From NCBI GenBank assembly GCA_036867785.1, contig CP145412.1, positions 930,001 through 994,000 of the forward strand: a stretch of 64,000 bases of DNA. The letters run 5' to 3'. Under the pieces are notes generated by a model. That model searched no databases. It worked only from the letters and a program-made list of their open reading frames with translations, and was not told the origin of the DNA. Positions within the stretch are counted from its first letter, which is position 1. The number at the start of each line of letters is the position of its first letter. A program made the position numbers and the translations under genes. Of this stretch, positions 19,101-31,988 are shown one piece after another. This stretch comes from Plasmodiophora brassicae (Eukaryota > Endomyxa: Phytomyxea > Phytomyxea > Plasmodiophorida).

Positions 19101-19566
19101 GGCTGCCCTCGGCGCTGGTGCTGTTGACCTCACCGCGGACACTGGGAACGTACCCGTACCGCGATCGGTACCGCAGCCACAGTCCAGTGGTACCAGGACT
19201 GCCAATCGGAATGAAGCACGCAAAATCTCCACTCACTCGCCTCCCCGTTCAAGGCAGCACTTAACGCCTATCATATTGGAGTGCTGGGCGCCATTGATGT
19301 GTGTGCCCGAAGCAAACCGGTCTTGCTAGGAGCACGTTAGGGCGTGAATATCTTCGCCCTACCCGTTTCTGCTGTACGACTGTGGCCCATGCTGATGCCT
19401 TGCCAGTGCGGTATTTCATCGCGTCGTGTTTTCGGCGCAAGCAGAAAACGGCAGAGTGTGCTTCGGCTGCGGAGCTAACGTTGCAGCGTCCTCCTCCACC
19501 AGTGCCAGTTGGAAGGTATATCTTCGGTGACGGGAAGAGGGTCCTCGCGTCCGCGGGGTATCGGAC
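19101..19566. other. Shared upstream interval of MLF and Miro
   Basis: The two genes diverge from this 466-bp gap. I see no coding segment with support on either strand. Promoters of both are expected here. Confidence 0.4.
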
Positions 19567-22239
19567 ATGACGAAGGCGACTGTGCCAGCGACGTGTACCG
19601 CAGTACGGACGGTGGTCGTTGGTGATGCCGGGTGCGGGAAGACGAGCCTCTGCAGTACGCTTGTGTCCGAGGCGTTCCCGACGACGGTCCCGCGAGTGCT
19701 GCATCCGATTATTGTACGATCCGTTTCGGAAGCCATTCACTGGAAAGCTGACTTTCCGTAGGTACCTCCAGATATCACACCCGACAAGATCAGGCTGACA
19801 CTCGTCGATACATCGTGTAAGTCGGCGACCAATCTACAATAAGTTCGATGAATCCCGAGTAACCTTTTTCCATTAGCGAATCCTTTGGACTCGGACAAGA
19901 CGGAGCGGGAAGTGAAGCAATGCGATGTGGTTGTCCTTGTATGCGCTGTCGACCAAGCTGATTCGCTTGATCGTGTGACGTCGTTCTGGCTGCCTCGTTT
20001 CGCCGAGCTCGCAGTCGATGTAATCCGAAACGAGGTCATTGTTTGCTGCGCGCTGGTGGTATGACACTGCTGGTTCAGGTTCCGATCGTTCTTGCTATGA
20101 ATAAGATTGACCTGGTTGACATGCACGAGCGCTCTCTGTTCTCCAAGCGGTTTAATCCGCTGGTGAAAGATTTCAAGGTTCTTTTGTTGTCTTTCGTCTT
20201 TTTCTTCTTCCCCAATCGTTTCTGGTTCAGATTACCATCTGCATTGAGTGCTCGGCCAAGGTGCAGATTCATGTACCAGAGGTCTTTTACAGTGCACAGA
20301 AGGCTGTGACGCATCCCGTTCAGCCTTTGTTTGACCGCGCCACCAAGGTACTCTGAGCGTTATAGTAATGTGGAATTGGCTATTAACTTGACCGAAAGTC
20401 GTTAACGACTCCATTCATCAAGGCCCTGACTCGTATATTTCGGCATTGCGATGCTGATATGGACGGGAAACTGTCTTCATCTGAGCTCGACTCGTTCCAA
20501 GACCAGTGTTTTGAAGTACCTCTCAAGCAGACCGATATCGCTGCGATAAAACGCCTCTTGTGGCAGAAGGTCATGCCCTACCGAATGTTGTCTGTGCTCG
20601 GCTGATACATTTTCAGGATCATTCCTATGTTCGAGATGATGGCGTGACTTTGGACGGGTTCCTGTACTTACAGCAAGTCTTTATTGAGCGTGGCAAAACG
20701 GAGACGCCTTGGCGGGTGCTTCGCCATTTTGGATACGACAACGCTCTTCGCATCAAGAGCGAGTACATTGACCGTTTGTGTGGCGCTCATGTACAGTGTA
20801 CTGCTGAGCACCACTACGAACTGACTGACAATGGGTTACGGTTCCTTTATAACATGTTCAAGCAATTCGACAGGGACCAGGTATGGATTGTGGTCGGGCG
20901 CAGTCGTCTAGTGTCTTACGTTTGCCCAGGATGGCGTTCTTAGCCCCGCTGAACTGGAGGAGATCTTCTTCCCATACCCAGGGGGTCCTCCGTTTCCAGA
21001 AGGGTACAGCGACTATGTCGCTACGGATTCCACAGGCTCGTTGACCATGTTTGGGTGGCTGTCGCAGTTCGCGTACGTGAATGTCGTTCTTCTGTGTTCA
21101 GGTGCTTAATGCCATTATGTTATGTAGGCTGCTGGCGTTTTTCGACGTCCGTCAGGCACTTCAAACGCTGACGTTCATAGGCTATCCTGCACAGTCTGTC
21201 AGCGAGTGTGCCCACCTTGTTAAGAAAGGCTCTGCGTCGGCATCACTTCGCAATGCAATTCATTGCTTCGTCTATGGTTCGACGAAGTGCGGGAAATCAG
21301 GTAACATCAAGTGCATAAATTGGACGTTGAGGTTGAATGGCTGTCCACAGCTTTCCTGGACCGTTTGTTGAATAAGCCTGTTACCTCTGCCCATCGCCAC
21401 ACAAGGTCACTGCATACAGGTATGCGTTTAGTGCGAGGTTATTGGTTCACGGGACGACTAACCGGCGACTAGTTTGCAACATGGTCGATGTCCCCGACAT
21501 ATTTGAAGCTGGGGATGAGAGTAAATTTCTCATCATGACGGAGGTATCCTGGTTTCGTCGGCCCATTACGCGCAGGATTCTCAGGATTGGGCTAGGTTCC
21601 AGCTGATCCCGCGATCGTGGATGACACGGCAGCGAACGAGGTTCCTCATTGCGACCTCGTCCTGCTTATGTACGATGTTAGCGATCCCCATTCTCTTGCG
21701 TATGCTCACAATCTAATCCGGAACAAGTAAGTTTCGCTTACGGAACGCAGCTACAGCAGCAAGGGCTAACACGAGCATCAATGCTGATCAGGCTGCCGTA
21801 TACGGTTCCACATATCCTGTTGGCTTTTAAATCCGATAAGCCGGCCGTGGAACAGATTGCAGATGACGATGAAACCGAACTGTCTCCAGCTGCAATATGT
21901 CAGACCTATGACCTGGTCGCACTCGCATCTGGGGCGTATCGCCAAGACCTAAACGGCTTGTTTCGGAACTTGACGGAGGCTGCCCTGTTACCGTAAGCAA
22001 AGGCGAAATGCATTGGGAGTATGGGACCTGACATCGTTTCCTTTAGCGGGGGATTTCTGCCATCGACGCCGACGCAGAGACGAAGACGACGAATCTTCTT
22101 GTGGGCAAAACGCGCACTTGTAGCTACCGTTTTCACATCGGCTGCTGTGTACGTCAACGTCCGATTTGATCTGCTGGGACGCGTCCACAAGATGGCAACG
22201 TCTCTACGCGAACCATCGAAGCCGGGCCGCACAGACTGA
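19567..22239 (+). CDS. RHOT1: Mitochondrial Rho GTPase (Miro)
   Basis: Fourteen exons: 19567-19713, 19762-19816, 19877-20034, 20079-20177, 20231-20347, 20399-20569, 20617-20880, 20930-21072, 21128-21300, 21351-21419, 21473-21543, 21596-21726, 21792-21992 and 22047-22239. Thirteen introns of 44-60 bp; 663 aa (human 618). N-terminal GTPase: P-loop GDAGCGKTS, then NKID. Two canonical EF-hand loops follow: DADMDGKLSSSE and DRDQDGVLSPAE. A second GTPase has P-loop STKCGKSAF. A hydrophobic segment (FLWAKRALVATVFTSAAVYV) follows near the C-terminus. Miro sits in the outer mitochondrial membrane and couples mitochondria to motors. Oddity: about 30 residues follow the membrane helix, more than the few usual for this tail-anchored family. 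Confidence 0.93.
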
Positions 22240-22339
22240 ACCTTGTACAAAAATTGAATAAACCGCAACGACTTCTGAGGCTTCTGAATGATCGTCGACA
22301 TCACAACCGATTGGTGCGACGGCGACGGGGTTTGTCGCA

Positions 22340-22608
22340 ATGAAGGTGCGCTCCGCCGTGAAGTTGATGTGCAAGGAGTGCCAGTTCGCGAAGCGCCGCG
22401 GTCGCGTCTTCGTCATATGCAAGAAGAACCCAAAGCACAAGCAGCGGCAAGGTTGGCGGACCCATCCCTGTCACTTCGCAACCTCCGCTGACCCGTCTGG
22501 TTTCCAACAACAGGTTTCGCCACGTATCCTGCGATGGAAACGTCCCCGTTGGCAGCGGAAACGGGCTCCACGGGCTGGACTAGTTGGTTCTCGAAATGGT
22601 TCTCCTAG
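22340..22608 (+). CDS. MRPL36: Mitochondrial large-subunit ribosomal protein bL36m
   Basis: Exons 22340-22451 and 22514-22608 (62-bp intron) give 68 aa. The N-terminal half is a nearly bacterial bL36 ([20 protein letters not shown], then [16 protein letters not shown]) with the zinc-binding C..C..C..H pattern. Splicing at CAAG/GT adds a 30-residue tail ending SWFSKWFS, absent from bacterial L36. There is no presequence upstream of ATG 22340 (in-frame stop shortly before), so targeting must be internal or C-terminal. It starts 100 bp after the Miro stop, same strand. Confidence 0.88.
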
Positions 22609-22899
22609 TTAACAAACATAACGCACAATCGGCCGTAGATACTACAGTCGACAGTACCGCGTTTCAGCGTCGTCCCCCGCCAGATAGATATGGGACAACT
22701 GTTTGGACGAAACGCCCAGATATACGTTTGGATAGCGGGTCTGAATTCGGGTGAAATGACACGCCAGGAATGCACTGTCGTATGGAAGCAATTCCGGTTC
22801 GTACGGTGTACCGTGGCCCGCTGGCGTTGGGCCGGGGCGGTCCCATGGTGCGCAACGGGCGCACCTCGACCGGATGGGCGAGCGAGGATCACGACGACG

Positions 22900-24661
22900 A
22901 TGCCGCCAGGCGACAATCGGTCAGACAGCGAGCCGCCGAGCGATGGTGCGCGCGCTGACGTTCAGGTGCAGGAAGCGACGGCCAGACGCATCGACCTAGT
23001 GGAGCAGGAGAACTTCAATTTGAAACTCAAGATCGCGTACCTGAACGATCGCGTCTCGGAGCGGTTCCCCGTGTCCGTCCAGGATCTCGTCAGGGAGAAC
23101 GCTGAACTCGCAATGGCCATCAAGGAGAAGGATCGCCTGCTGGGCAAGGTTCGCAATTCGATCACGACTCTGCAGGCCGACAACGAACTTCTTCGCGCCA
23201 AACAAACCATCCACAACGAGGACGAGGCCGGCCTGCACCTGGAAGAGGTACGCCTCGTCCAGGAAGCTTCGCGCCAGAACGAATCCGAAATTCAGCGTCT
23301 GCGCGTTGAGCTGTCGGAATCCCGACGCGGTGCAGAACGTGCTATGCAGGACGCTGAATCTGCCCGAATTGCTCTCAAAGATGCCGAACAGAGTGTGCAG
23401 GACGTCAAAGGAGCGCTGACCAGAACGCAGACCGAGCTCGTGCAGACGACAGCGAGTCTGGCGGAGGTCACTGCTGCCCGCGACCGGTTGCGGAATGAGC
23501 TCCAGGAGGCCAGGAATTCGTTGGCGGTGACGCGGGCAGAGCTTGCCAAGGCATCTGCCGATGCAATGGATGTCGACAAGCTGAAAGCGGAAGTCAGTCA
23601 CCTGCAGAGGGAATTGGCGCGCAAAGACGACCATCATGAACGGGCACGTGCTGAGTTGGAACGTGTACGTGCCGAACTGGATCGAGAGCGTGCTGAGATC
23701 GACCAGACGCAGCGGCGTATGCAGTCGGAGATACAGGCCTCTCGAGAATCGGTCGCCAGTCGTTCCCGGGAACTTGCCAAGGCTGCTGAGGAGATCCGGC
23801 GTTTCGAGGTCGAGCTTCGGGAGGCAGCGCAGAGGGAATCGACGTTGCTCAAGGAACGTGACCGCTACAAGGCGTCCTTCGATGAGGCGTCGAAAATGCA
23901 GGCAGCCCTCGAGGAAGCAGTGAGGAAGCAAGCCGCTTTCGAGGAAGCAGCGAGGAAGCAAGCCGCTTTCGAGGAAGTAACGAGGAAGCAAGCCGCTTTC
24001 GAGGAAGCAGCGAGAAAGCAAGCCGCGTTCGAGGAAGCAGCGAGGAAGCAGGCGGCTTTCGAGGAAGCAGCGAGAAAGCAAGCGGTCACGCCATCACCTG
24101 GTCACACGCCTGTGATTGACGCGGTCGACAGCGACGGGGACCGCATTCGCGAGATTCAAAAGGTTCTTCGGAAACGGGATGCCGCCATAACATCGCTATC
24201 GGCGTCCATGGAGCGCATCATTAGCGCTTTGGACAATCTTCGGATACCCAGTTTCTGGATTGGTCCAACCGACGATGAACCACGTCTGGTGTACAGCGAT
24301 GACACACGGCCCCCGGTATTCGACGGCTCCGACCTGACGCACCTCGATATCGTCGAGGCGTGGGTCCACCGAAAGGTGTTCCGGCTGAAGAAGATCAGAT
24401 CCTCGTTGAAGTTCGCGTTGGAGCAGGTCTGCAGAAACGTCCACTTGCTGTCCGCAGTCGTACTGACCGCTGTGAGGACAGGTGGAGAAGCGATGGACCG
24501 AACAACTCGACGCCTTGCGGCACTGTGTCGAACAGGAGCACAAGCGGGTCGATGCGCTGCAGAAGGTCGACCGTGCTGCGCCTCGGCCGGGATCCGTCGC
24601 TGACAAGCTTCATCGCATCCAGCATGAGCTGCGCTCGACGTCTCAGCAGCTGTTCCATTGA
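22900..24661 (+). CDS. Coiled-coil protein with centrosomin CM1 (Cnn_1N) motif and decapeptide repeats
   Basis: Exons 22900-24426 and 24482-24661 (55-bp intron) give about 568 aa. Residues about 25-60 read LVEQENFNLKLKIAYLNDRV, matching the CM1 motif of centrosomin, CDK5RAP2, Mto1 and Spc110 (KKENFNLKLRIYFLEER). In those proteins it binds and activates gamma-tubulin complexes. The rest is a long coiled coil. At residues about 340-395 a ten-residue unit (FEEAARKQAA) repeats about six times. The last exon restores a heptad helix (VEKRWTEQLDALRHCVEQ). An in-frame ATG at 22690 would add 70 residues; 22900 is preferred because CM1 lies near the N-terminus in the family. Probably a basal-body or spindle-pole scaffold. 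Confidence 0.82.
23916..24086 (+). repeat. 30-bp tandem repeat array inside the CM1 gene
   Basis: About six in-frame copies of a 30-bp unit beginning TTCGAGGAAGCAGCGAGGAA and encoding FEEAARKQAA. Copies differ at a few bases (VTRKQ, AVRKQ variants), so the array is not a recent perfect expansion. Ten residues are not a heptad multiple, so the array shifts coiled-coil phase. Confidence 0.92.
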
Positions 24662-24784
24662 CTCCCCTATCGTATTACATCAGTTGTGGCGGTACACTGG
24701 GCTGACATTCGTTCCTCGGGTCGGCGTCGGGTCGGGTCCGGCCGGCGTCACCTGCGCCACGGACTCCGCAGAGCAGTTCACGCG

Positions 24785-25859
24785 ATGTCATCGTTATTCC
24801 GGCGCGGTCGCTCAACGGGTGTTGTCGGTGCGCCCATCGATGGGGTACGCCGGGCCTCCAACGGCCTATACGTCACGTCGACAGGCATATCGGACCTGGA
24901 CCATGCCGTTGGCGGTGGCGTTCCTGTCGGATCCATCGTGCTTCTCCAGCAAGACGAACCGTCTGCATACTACCTCACCTTTCTGCGGTGCTTCCTCGCC
25001 GAAGGCGTCGCCCGAGGTATATGTAACGCCATTGCTGTCGACCGCTCGTTGTATCTGACCGTCCGGTACAGGTCACTGCGTCGTTGATGCCAGCGTTGGG
25101 GAGTCTCCGGCTGATTCACTGCCGTTCGTTGTCACATCTGGGAAGAAGGCGTCGAAACGAGTCACGGTGAACGACAAATTCAAGATCGCGCGACGATATG
25201 GGCATTTGGTCGACCCGCGCGCTGGGCCGTCGGCGCTGGCGCCCGCACACAACAGCCTCTCGTTCGATCTGAATCTCCCCATGCAGGAGGAGATCGTCGA
25301 TGCGAATCGTCCACTGCGAATCGACGTGTCTTCCTTTCCGTTGGACTCTGACCTCATCGAACGGATCCGGTCGCAACTTATCAACAGACGATGTGGCCCT
25401 GGCGGCACACTCGGGCGTATCGTTTTACATTCCGTTCGTCCTGTGACAGACACGCGCGCGTTCCTTCGTTTCCTGCATGTTGTGCGGGCACTTGCGCGCT
25501 CACACTTCGCGGTGGTTGTCGTGTCGCTACCAACGTATCTGATGCAGAGCGACCATGTCGAACGCATCTCTGCGATGTTCGACACGATCCTGGACCTGCA
25601 CAGCTTCGTGGGTCGCCGGTCGCCCTACGGCCCCTCGCACGATGGCCTCGTGCAGATCCGTAGGTTACCCACGATGAACACCTGGAACGTCATCCGACCT
25701 GAATCCATCGAGTTCCTGTTCAAGATCCGGAAGAGCGAGGTCGTCGTCGAGCGCGTTTCCATGCCTGTCGACAGCAGCTCCAGAGCGGGTGACGCTCCTA
25801 GTGCCATTGCCGCACCGTCCGCCTGCTCTGGAGACCTGCCCGTTCAGCTACAGTTCTAA
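24785..25859 (+). CDS. ELP4: Elongator complex subunit 4
   Basis: Exons 24785-25016 and 25072-25859 (55-bp intron) give 339 aa. ATG 24785 starts MSSLFRRGRSTG. Landmarks: GLYVTSTGISDLDHAVGGGV, VGSIVLLQQDEPSAYYLTFLR, then across the splice EGVARGHCVVDASVGES. The centre includes SFDLNLPMQEEIVDANRPLR. Later strands are GRIVLHSVRPV, FLRFLHVVRAL and LVQIRRLPTMNTWNVI, all features of the Elp4 (PAXNEB) RecA-like fold, which lacks a Walker A motif as seen here. In the family Elp4-6 form a ring of the Elongator complex for tRNA wobble-uridine modification. Shorter than human ELP4 (424 aa). Starts 124 bp after the CM1 gene. Confidence 0.88.
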
Positions 25860-26153
25860 CATAACCTTCATGTACCTTGCGAATTCGTTAGGCGTCGATC
25901 ATATAACGGTACGTTAGCACAATACTTCAATGGCTTCCTGGGCGGCGGTTCTGCGTCCGGGTCGTCGGGAACCCATCGCAGCCAACAATAATTACGCCTT
26001 GGACCTGCCGCCCAACCAGCAACAGCCTGTGCCAACGCCTCGTAGAACGTTCGCGCAGTGCACCGCCGCCACCTGCTCCCCGTTGACACCCTACGTAGGT
26101 ACGATGCTGTTCACTCGGCGCGGTGCCAGTCTGGACGACGATTGTTCCAGAGG

Positions 26154-28879
26154 ATGTCAGTGGAGGCCATGGCGGAACTTGAGCGGAAGTTCCATGAGCT
26201 GGGCGACACCGTTGACGTCGCCGAGCTCGCGTCGTTCGTGAACGAACCCGCTGATCGCGAATCGGTCCGCATGGCGTTCGCCGACATTGACACAGGCAAT
26301 CGCGGACGCATCGCCTGGGACGATGTCGTGGCGTACGTCCTGGCCAGCGCACCGGCTCCCCCCACATCGGCGAAATGCACAAGGTATCGCACGTCCACCG
26401 ACTGTGTCGACTGTCGCGTGCACCGCCTTCCTGTTGCCGTTCTGCAACCCTGCCAGGACCTCAACCGCCTGGTCTCGTTCGATCGCAACTCCACGACCGT
26501 GAACCTGTTCTCTCGCGACCTTCGCTTGCGATCCACGGTCACGAACGCCCACGCTGGCGAACTCCTGTCAGTCGACTACGTTCCCGGGCACGAATTTCTG
26601 GCGACATCGGGCGCAGATAAGACGCTGTGTTTCTGGAGGTTCGACGAAGACGACTATGTGTGGCAGGCCAGCCAGAGATGGACGTTGCCGCGATCCCAGA
26701 CCGCCATCCGGTACTGTTTCGGCAACCTGTACGACGTCATCGAAGCGCCCGTCTGCGTCAACGTCGACTGACCGGGCTGTGCCAGGCACTCGGCAAGCTC
26801 GACAGGCACTGTAACGACGTGGAGCGTGGCCCGAGCCGAGCGCCGAGCCGCGTTCGAGGTCGGCTCCCCTGTTCTGCATATCGGGTCCTGGCAGGACCTG
26901 CTCGTGGTATCGGCCATGGATTCGAGCGTCTCGCTGTGGGACGCTGGGCACGGCGAGATGCGCCGGGTGCGCGTGCTACGCGGTGCGTCCCACGCACCCG
27001 TGACTGCAACCACGTGCTCGGCACGCACCCAGCTGCTCATCAGCACGCCGGCGAAGGGGCCCGCTTCGATCTGGGATGTTCGTTGCGGAAGTAGCCGCCC
27101 GGTCGGGATGGTCACCTTGGAATCCAAACGCCAGTCGTCCGGCCTTGTTGGCGTTGTCGACATCCCGATGACGCTCGAGGTCGGTGTTGCCGACAGTACC
27201 GGCGGCACTGGACTGTAGGAGCGTCTGCACGTGCCTGCAGACTGAACGCTCACACGATGCTATTTGCGATAGGTTCGACCTGAGGAGGATGGCTGTGGTT
27301 CAGCAATGGTCATCGTGGTCAGCGGGGTTGCCAAGGATAACTGCGGTCGCGGTTGTCCCTGGGACGAGCGACCTTGTCGTCGGTGGCACACGCCTCGTCC
27401 GATACTCGCGATTGGACACCACCGATAGTGGCACGACATCCGCCGACGACCATGGCCCCATTCTCGCTGTCGGGGTACGTGCCGCCCATTGCCATGCCCC
27501 ACGTCGGCTAAACCCGCCCATCTAGTACCTGTTCGATGTCCTGGAGTTTGTCATTGTGTTCGCCTCGGGTTACGTGGCGCTCAACGCGTTGACCGGCCAT
27601 CGCCTACGTTCCATGCCCGCGTTCCTGGACGATGACGACCCGGACTGTGGATGGAACGTGCTGCCCGGTGCCCAGGCGGCGTGCGCCTCTGTGGACACCT
27701 CGAAATCGTCGTTCTGGGTTGGACGGTCGGATGGAACCTTGGCCAGGATCCCGACCAGATCTGTGGCGGCCTCCCTGGCCGAGTCGCAGGGCGCCGTGCA
27801 GGCGCCCCGATCTGGACGGCACACCGCGCCGGTCACCATGGTGGCGGTCGACCAAGCGAGCGGGGCTGTTGCATCATACTCGAACGCGTCCAGGACCCTG
27901 TTCGTTCATCACGGAGACGAGGCACGACAACGTGAAGATATGTACGCTGTGGCCTTGGCGGCTGGCGCTGACCTGGTTCTCGTCGCGAACGGCACTGGTG
28001 GCATTGAAATCTACCTTACCGCCGATCTGTCCCTGCGTTCCACGTTGTCGTCGCCGTCGTCGTGCCCGATCCAGGCAATGGCCATTGTTGCGAACGGCCA
28101 CATGATCGTAGGCGGCGATGACGCCGGCAGCGTATTCCTGTGGAAGGTACCCTCGTCGAGAACCGTCAAACCAACTCCTCCGGTCTGGTCGCGAATGGAC
28201 CCGACGGCCTCGTCTGTCACCGCTATCTGTGTCGATGGGTCGTCACTGTTCTGCGGTGACGCCGCTGGGCTCGTCCAATGCGCCGATCTGCGAGGCCTGG
28301 ATGTCGTCGACAGATACCATCGACGGACGTGGACAACCGAACCGATACGAGGACTGATGGTTTGCCGACAGGAAGACCCCGGCCACCCCGTCCTGTTGGC
28401 GTGGACAGCCTCAATTGTTATCATGGCGGATGCAGGGACCGGTGAAGCGCTGTGCCGCCTGGACCCCGATGCGGCCAGGCCAACGGAAACGTCCGTTTGT
28501 CGAACAGGTGATTGTGACGATATGATGATGAATGGGGTTGTCATGTGGCGCAGGTGGGCATTTCACCCTGATATCGCAGCGCATCGGCAAACGCGTCGCG
28601 ATCCACAAGCCGTCGTTGCTGGTCGCAGTGGACGACCGTCGTCGGGGATCGCCAACGTGGTTGAGAACGACGTTCAGGAAGCTGGGCAGTCGACGTGCGC
28701 GGTGCATGAGGCGGCGCATCCGGGGCGGCATCTGTCCGCCAGGGACAGTCGTCGCCGACTGCATCGGCCTTTACACCACCACCCCAGATCTGCGTCGTCG
28801 TCACTGCACCTGCCGCCTGCATCGAGCAAACGCGCGTCACGGATCGCAACGGCCGCGTCCAGGCTGGAGTCGGTCATGA
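26154..28879 (+). CDS. WD40 protein with N-terminal EF-hand-like region (WDR49/WDR64-like)
   Basis: Exons 26154-26710, 26785-27214, 27273-27474, 27526-28507 and 28554-about 28879 (introns 46-74 bp). ATG 26154 starts MSVEAMAELERKFHELGD. A degenerate EF-hand loop (FADIDTGNRGRIAWDD) is followed by WD40 blades such as FLATSGADKTLCFWRF, GTVTTWSVARAER, MDSSVSLWDAG, STPAKGPASIWDV and IVGGDDAGSVFLWKV. EF-hands followed by a long WD40 array is the layout of ciliary WDR49/WDR64/EFCAB proteins, so an axonemal role is plausible. The last exon is uncertain: two frames remain open after 28554, and the gene may run to about 28979. Confidence 0.72.
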
Positions 28880-29061
28880 CGTTCCTCGAGGGGCACCCGC
28901 ATGGGTCCAGAAGATAGCGCCGGGCGCCATGTGGCGCTTGTCAGTATTCTGTAGTATTTACCGTACGTAACAATGATCGGAGAGATGATGATGGCGTCAG
29001 TCTGCAGTCGGCACACTGGTCACCAGAAAGTGCGCTGCGCCGGCTGCGCGGATTTTTGTAG

Positions 29062-30510
<1,449 letters not shown>

Positions 30511-30602
30511 GCGACGCCGATGGCCGACGTCCACTGTCTGGTGGGTCTATCGAAAATATACATCCACATACTGTCCCTAACAGCCACGAGCGCCACCACT
30601 GC

Positions 30603-31598
30603 ATGGAGACAGACAGGTCACATCTGTCAACCTGGGTACCATTGTTCCGTTCCGCCGCGACGGAAAAGGCGTCGCCAGGTATGCCGTCCTCGTCGGCCTC
30701 CCAAGCTATGATGGGGAGCGAGGCGAAGCGCCATCGGGGGACCAACTTCACAGATGCGGAAGACGTCCAGCTGGCGCGCTCGTGGCTGAGTGTATCGCGG
30801 GACTCTGCGACAGGATCTGGCCAGCCTAAAGACGCGTTCTGGATCCGCGTTGAGGCCCACTTCTGCAGGAACACCACGGGTGGCGTGCGGTCGGCTCGTT
30901 CGCTGCAGACGAAGTGGAGCACGATCCAGCGCGGCGTCTCCAAGTTCGCAGCCGCGTTCGCGTCCGTGAAGGCTCTCGACGAATCTGGCGCCGACGACGA
31001 GGAACAGATCAGCAAGGCCATGGTGCTGTACCAACAGACCAGCCCCAGGAATGCCTCGTTCGGATACCTACACTGCTGGCGGGCCCTGAGGACGATGCCG
31101 AAATGGCAGGATTTGCGATCGAGACAGGAAACCAACCCGTCCAAGAATCCCCAGACCAAAATCGTCGACAACAAGGACGTCGCTGGGGTCGGTAATGCGT
31201 CCTCTACCCAGGTATCGAATCGCGGGACCAAACTGGACGAGAACAGGGTCGTCGCGCCACCCGCCCAGACATTGTCGGGCCGAACCGCCAGTGTGACGGT
31301 TGGTAAGGCTCGGAAGAAGCTAGCTGAGCATGCTGCTCTGCAGTCTGCTATGGCCCAATCGATGGCTGCGAGGGCGGCTGCGTTTCATCTACAGACCCAA
31401 ATGTCGCTGTTCACCGTAGACCTGGACAGCCTGGATCCCGACGGTCAGGAGTATCTGCGACTGGCTCGTCTCAAGGCGCTGGAGGATGTGAAGCGTTCCA
31501 TGGTCCAGATCGAGCGAAACGGACCCGATGGCGACGTCGCCGATGACACTGGTTCTTTCGAAGAGGATGCAGACGCGACAGGAGGATATCAGGCTTAG
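30603..31598 (+). CDS. PIF/Harbinger-type Myb/SANT-like DNA-binding protein (NAM-associated type)
   Basis: Single exon, 331 aa, ATG 30603 (MMGSEAKRHRG at 30708 is an alternative start). Residues about 45-95 form a trihelical Myb/SANT-like domain (NFTDAEDVQLARSWLSVSRD, then FWIRVEAHFCRN), then RSLQTKWSTIQRGVSKFAAA. Basic and helical segments near the end read SVTVGKARKKLAEHAALQ. This is the layout of the second ORF of PIF/Harbinger DNA transposons and of their domesticated relatives annotated as NAM-associated C-terminal or glutathione S-transferase T3-like. No DDE transposase or terminal inverted repeat was noticed within 2 kb, so this is either a solo remnant or a domesticated gene. The frame is intact. 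Confidence 0.65.
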   Translation: METDRSHLSTWVPLFRSAATEKASPGMPSSSASQAMMGSEAKRHRGTNFTDAEDVQLARSWLSVSRDSATGSGQPKDAFWIRVEAHFCRNTTGGVRSARSLQTKWSTIQRGVSKFAAAFASVKALDESGADDEEQISKAMVLYQQTSPRNASFGYLHCWRALRTMPKWQDLRSRQETNPSKNPQTKIVDNKDVAGVGNASSTQVSNRGTKLDENRVVAPPAQTLSGRTASVTVGKARKKLAEHAALQSAMAQSMAARAAAFHLQTQMSLFTVDLDSLDPDGQEYLRLARLKALEDVKRSMVQIERNGPDGDVADDTGSFEEDADATGGYQA

Positions 31599-31778
31599 CG
31601 CGGTTGCCCCTTGTACTCCGTTTATTCATCATACGCCCGACACGTTGCCGAACGTCTGCCTTCGTGTAATAGCGATGATATCGTTACACCGTGCTCCCCT
31701 AAAGCTTTTACGACGCAGAACGGTATATACCTCGGTCTTCATTGACAACTGTTATTCGGGGCATGGCCACCAGCGACC

Positions 31779-31988
31779 TTAAAGGCCAATACCACTGTCC
31801 TGGCGGTTGAATTGTTCGTCGAACAGATTGGTAGCCGCGTTCTGGTGGACGAGAGGGGGTGGCTGCTGCACGTTTTCTTGGTTCGCTGAACCGGTACTGG
31901 AAGAGCTCCCGTCGTCGGTGTTAAACAAATCGATGGCTGCGTTCTGGCGGACGGGAGGCTGGGGCTGCTGAAGGTCTTGTTCATTCAC
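31779..31988 (-). CDS. Low-complexity exon with duplicated motif, gene unidentified
   Basis: A minus-strand exon of about 69 codons opens after a CCTCAG acceptor-like site at 31988 and ends at 31779. It contains two copies of a motif: QQPQPPVRQNAAIDLF and QQPPPLVHQNAATNLF, separated by an acidic/serine spacer. No ATG precedes it, so upstream exon(s) beyond 31990 are required and were not found. Possibly a disordered protein C-terminus. Confidence 0.35.
   Translation of the reverse strand: MNEQDLQQPQPPVRQNAAIDLFNTDDGSSSSTGSANQENVQQPPPLVHQNAATNLFDEQFNRQDSGIGL

Noticed and set aside
22996-24081. Leucine/arginine/cysteine-rich antisense frame with apparent decapeptide repeats (RCFLESGLLP)
   Set aside because: The repeats are the reverse complement of the FEEAARKQAA array of the CM1 gene, which has a conserved motif and a matching last exon.
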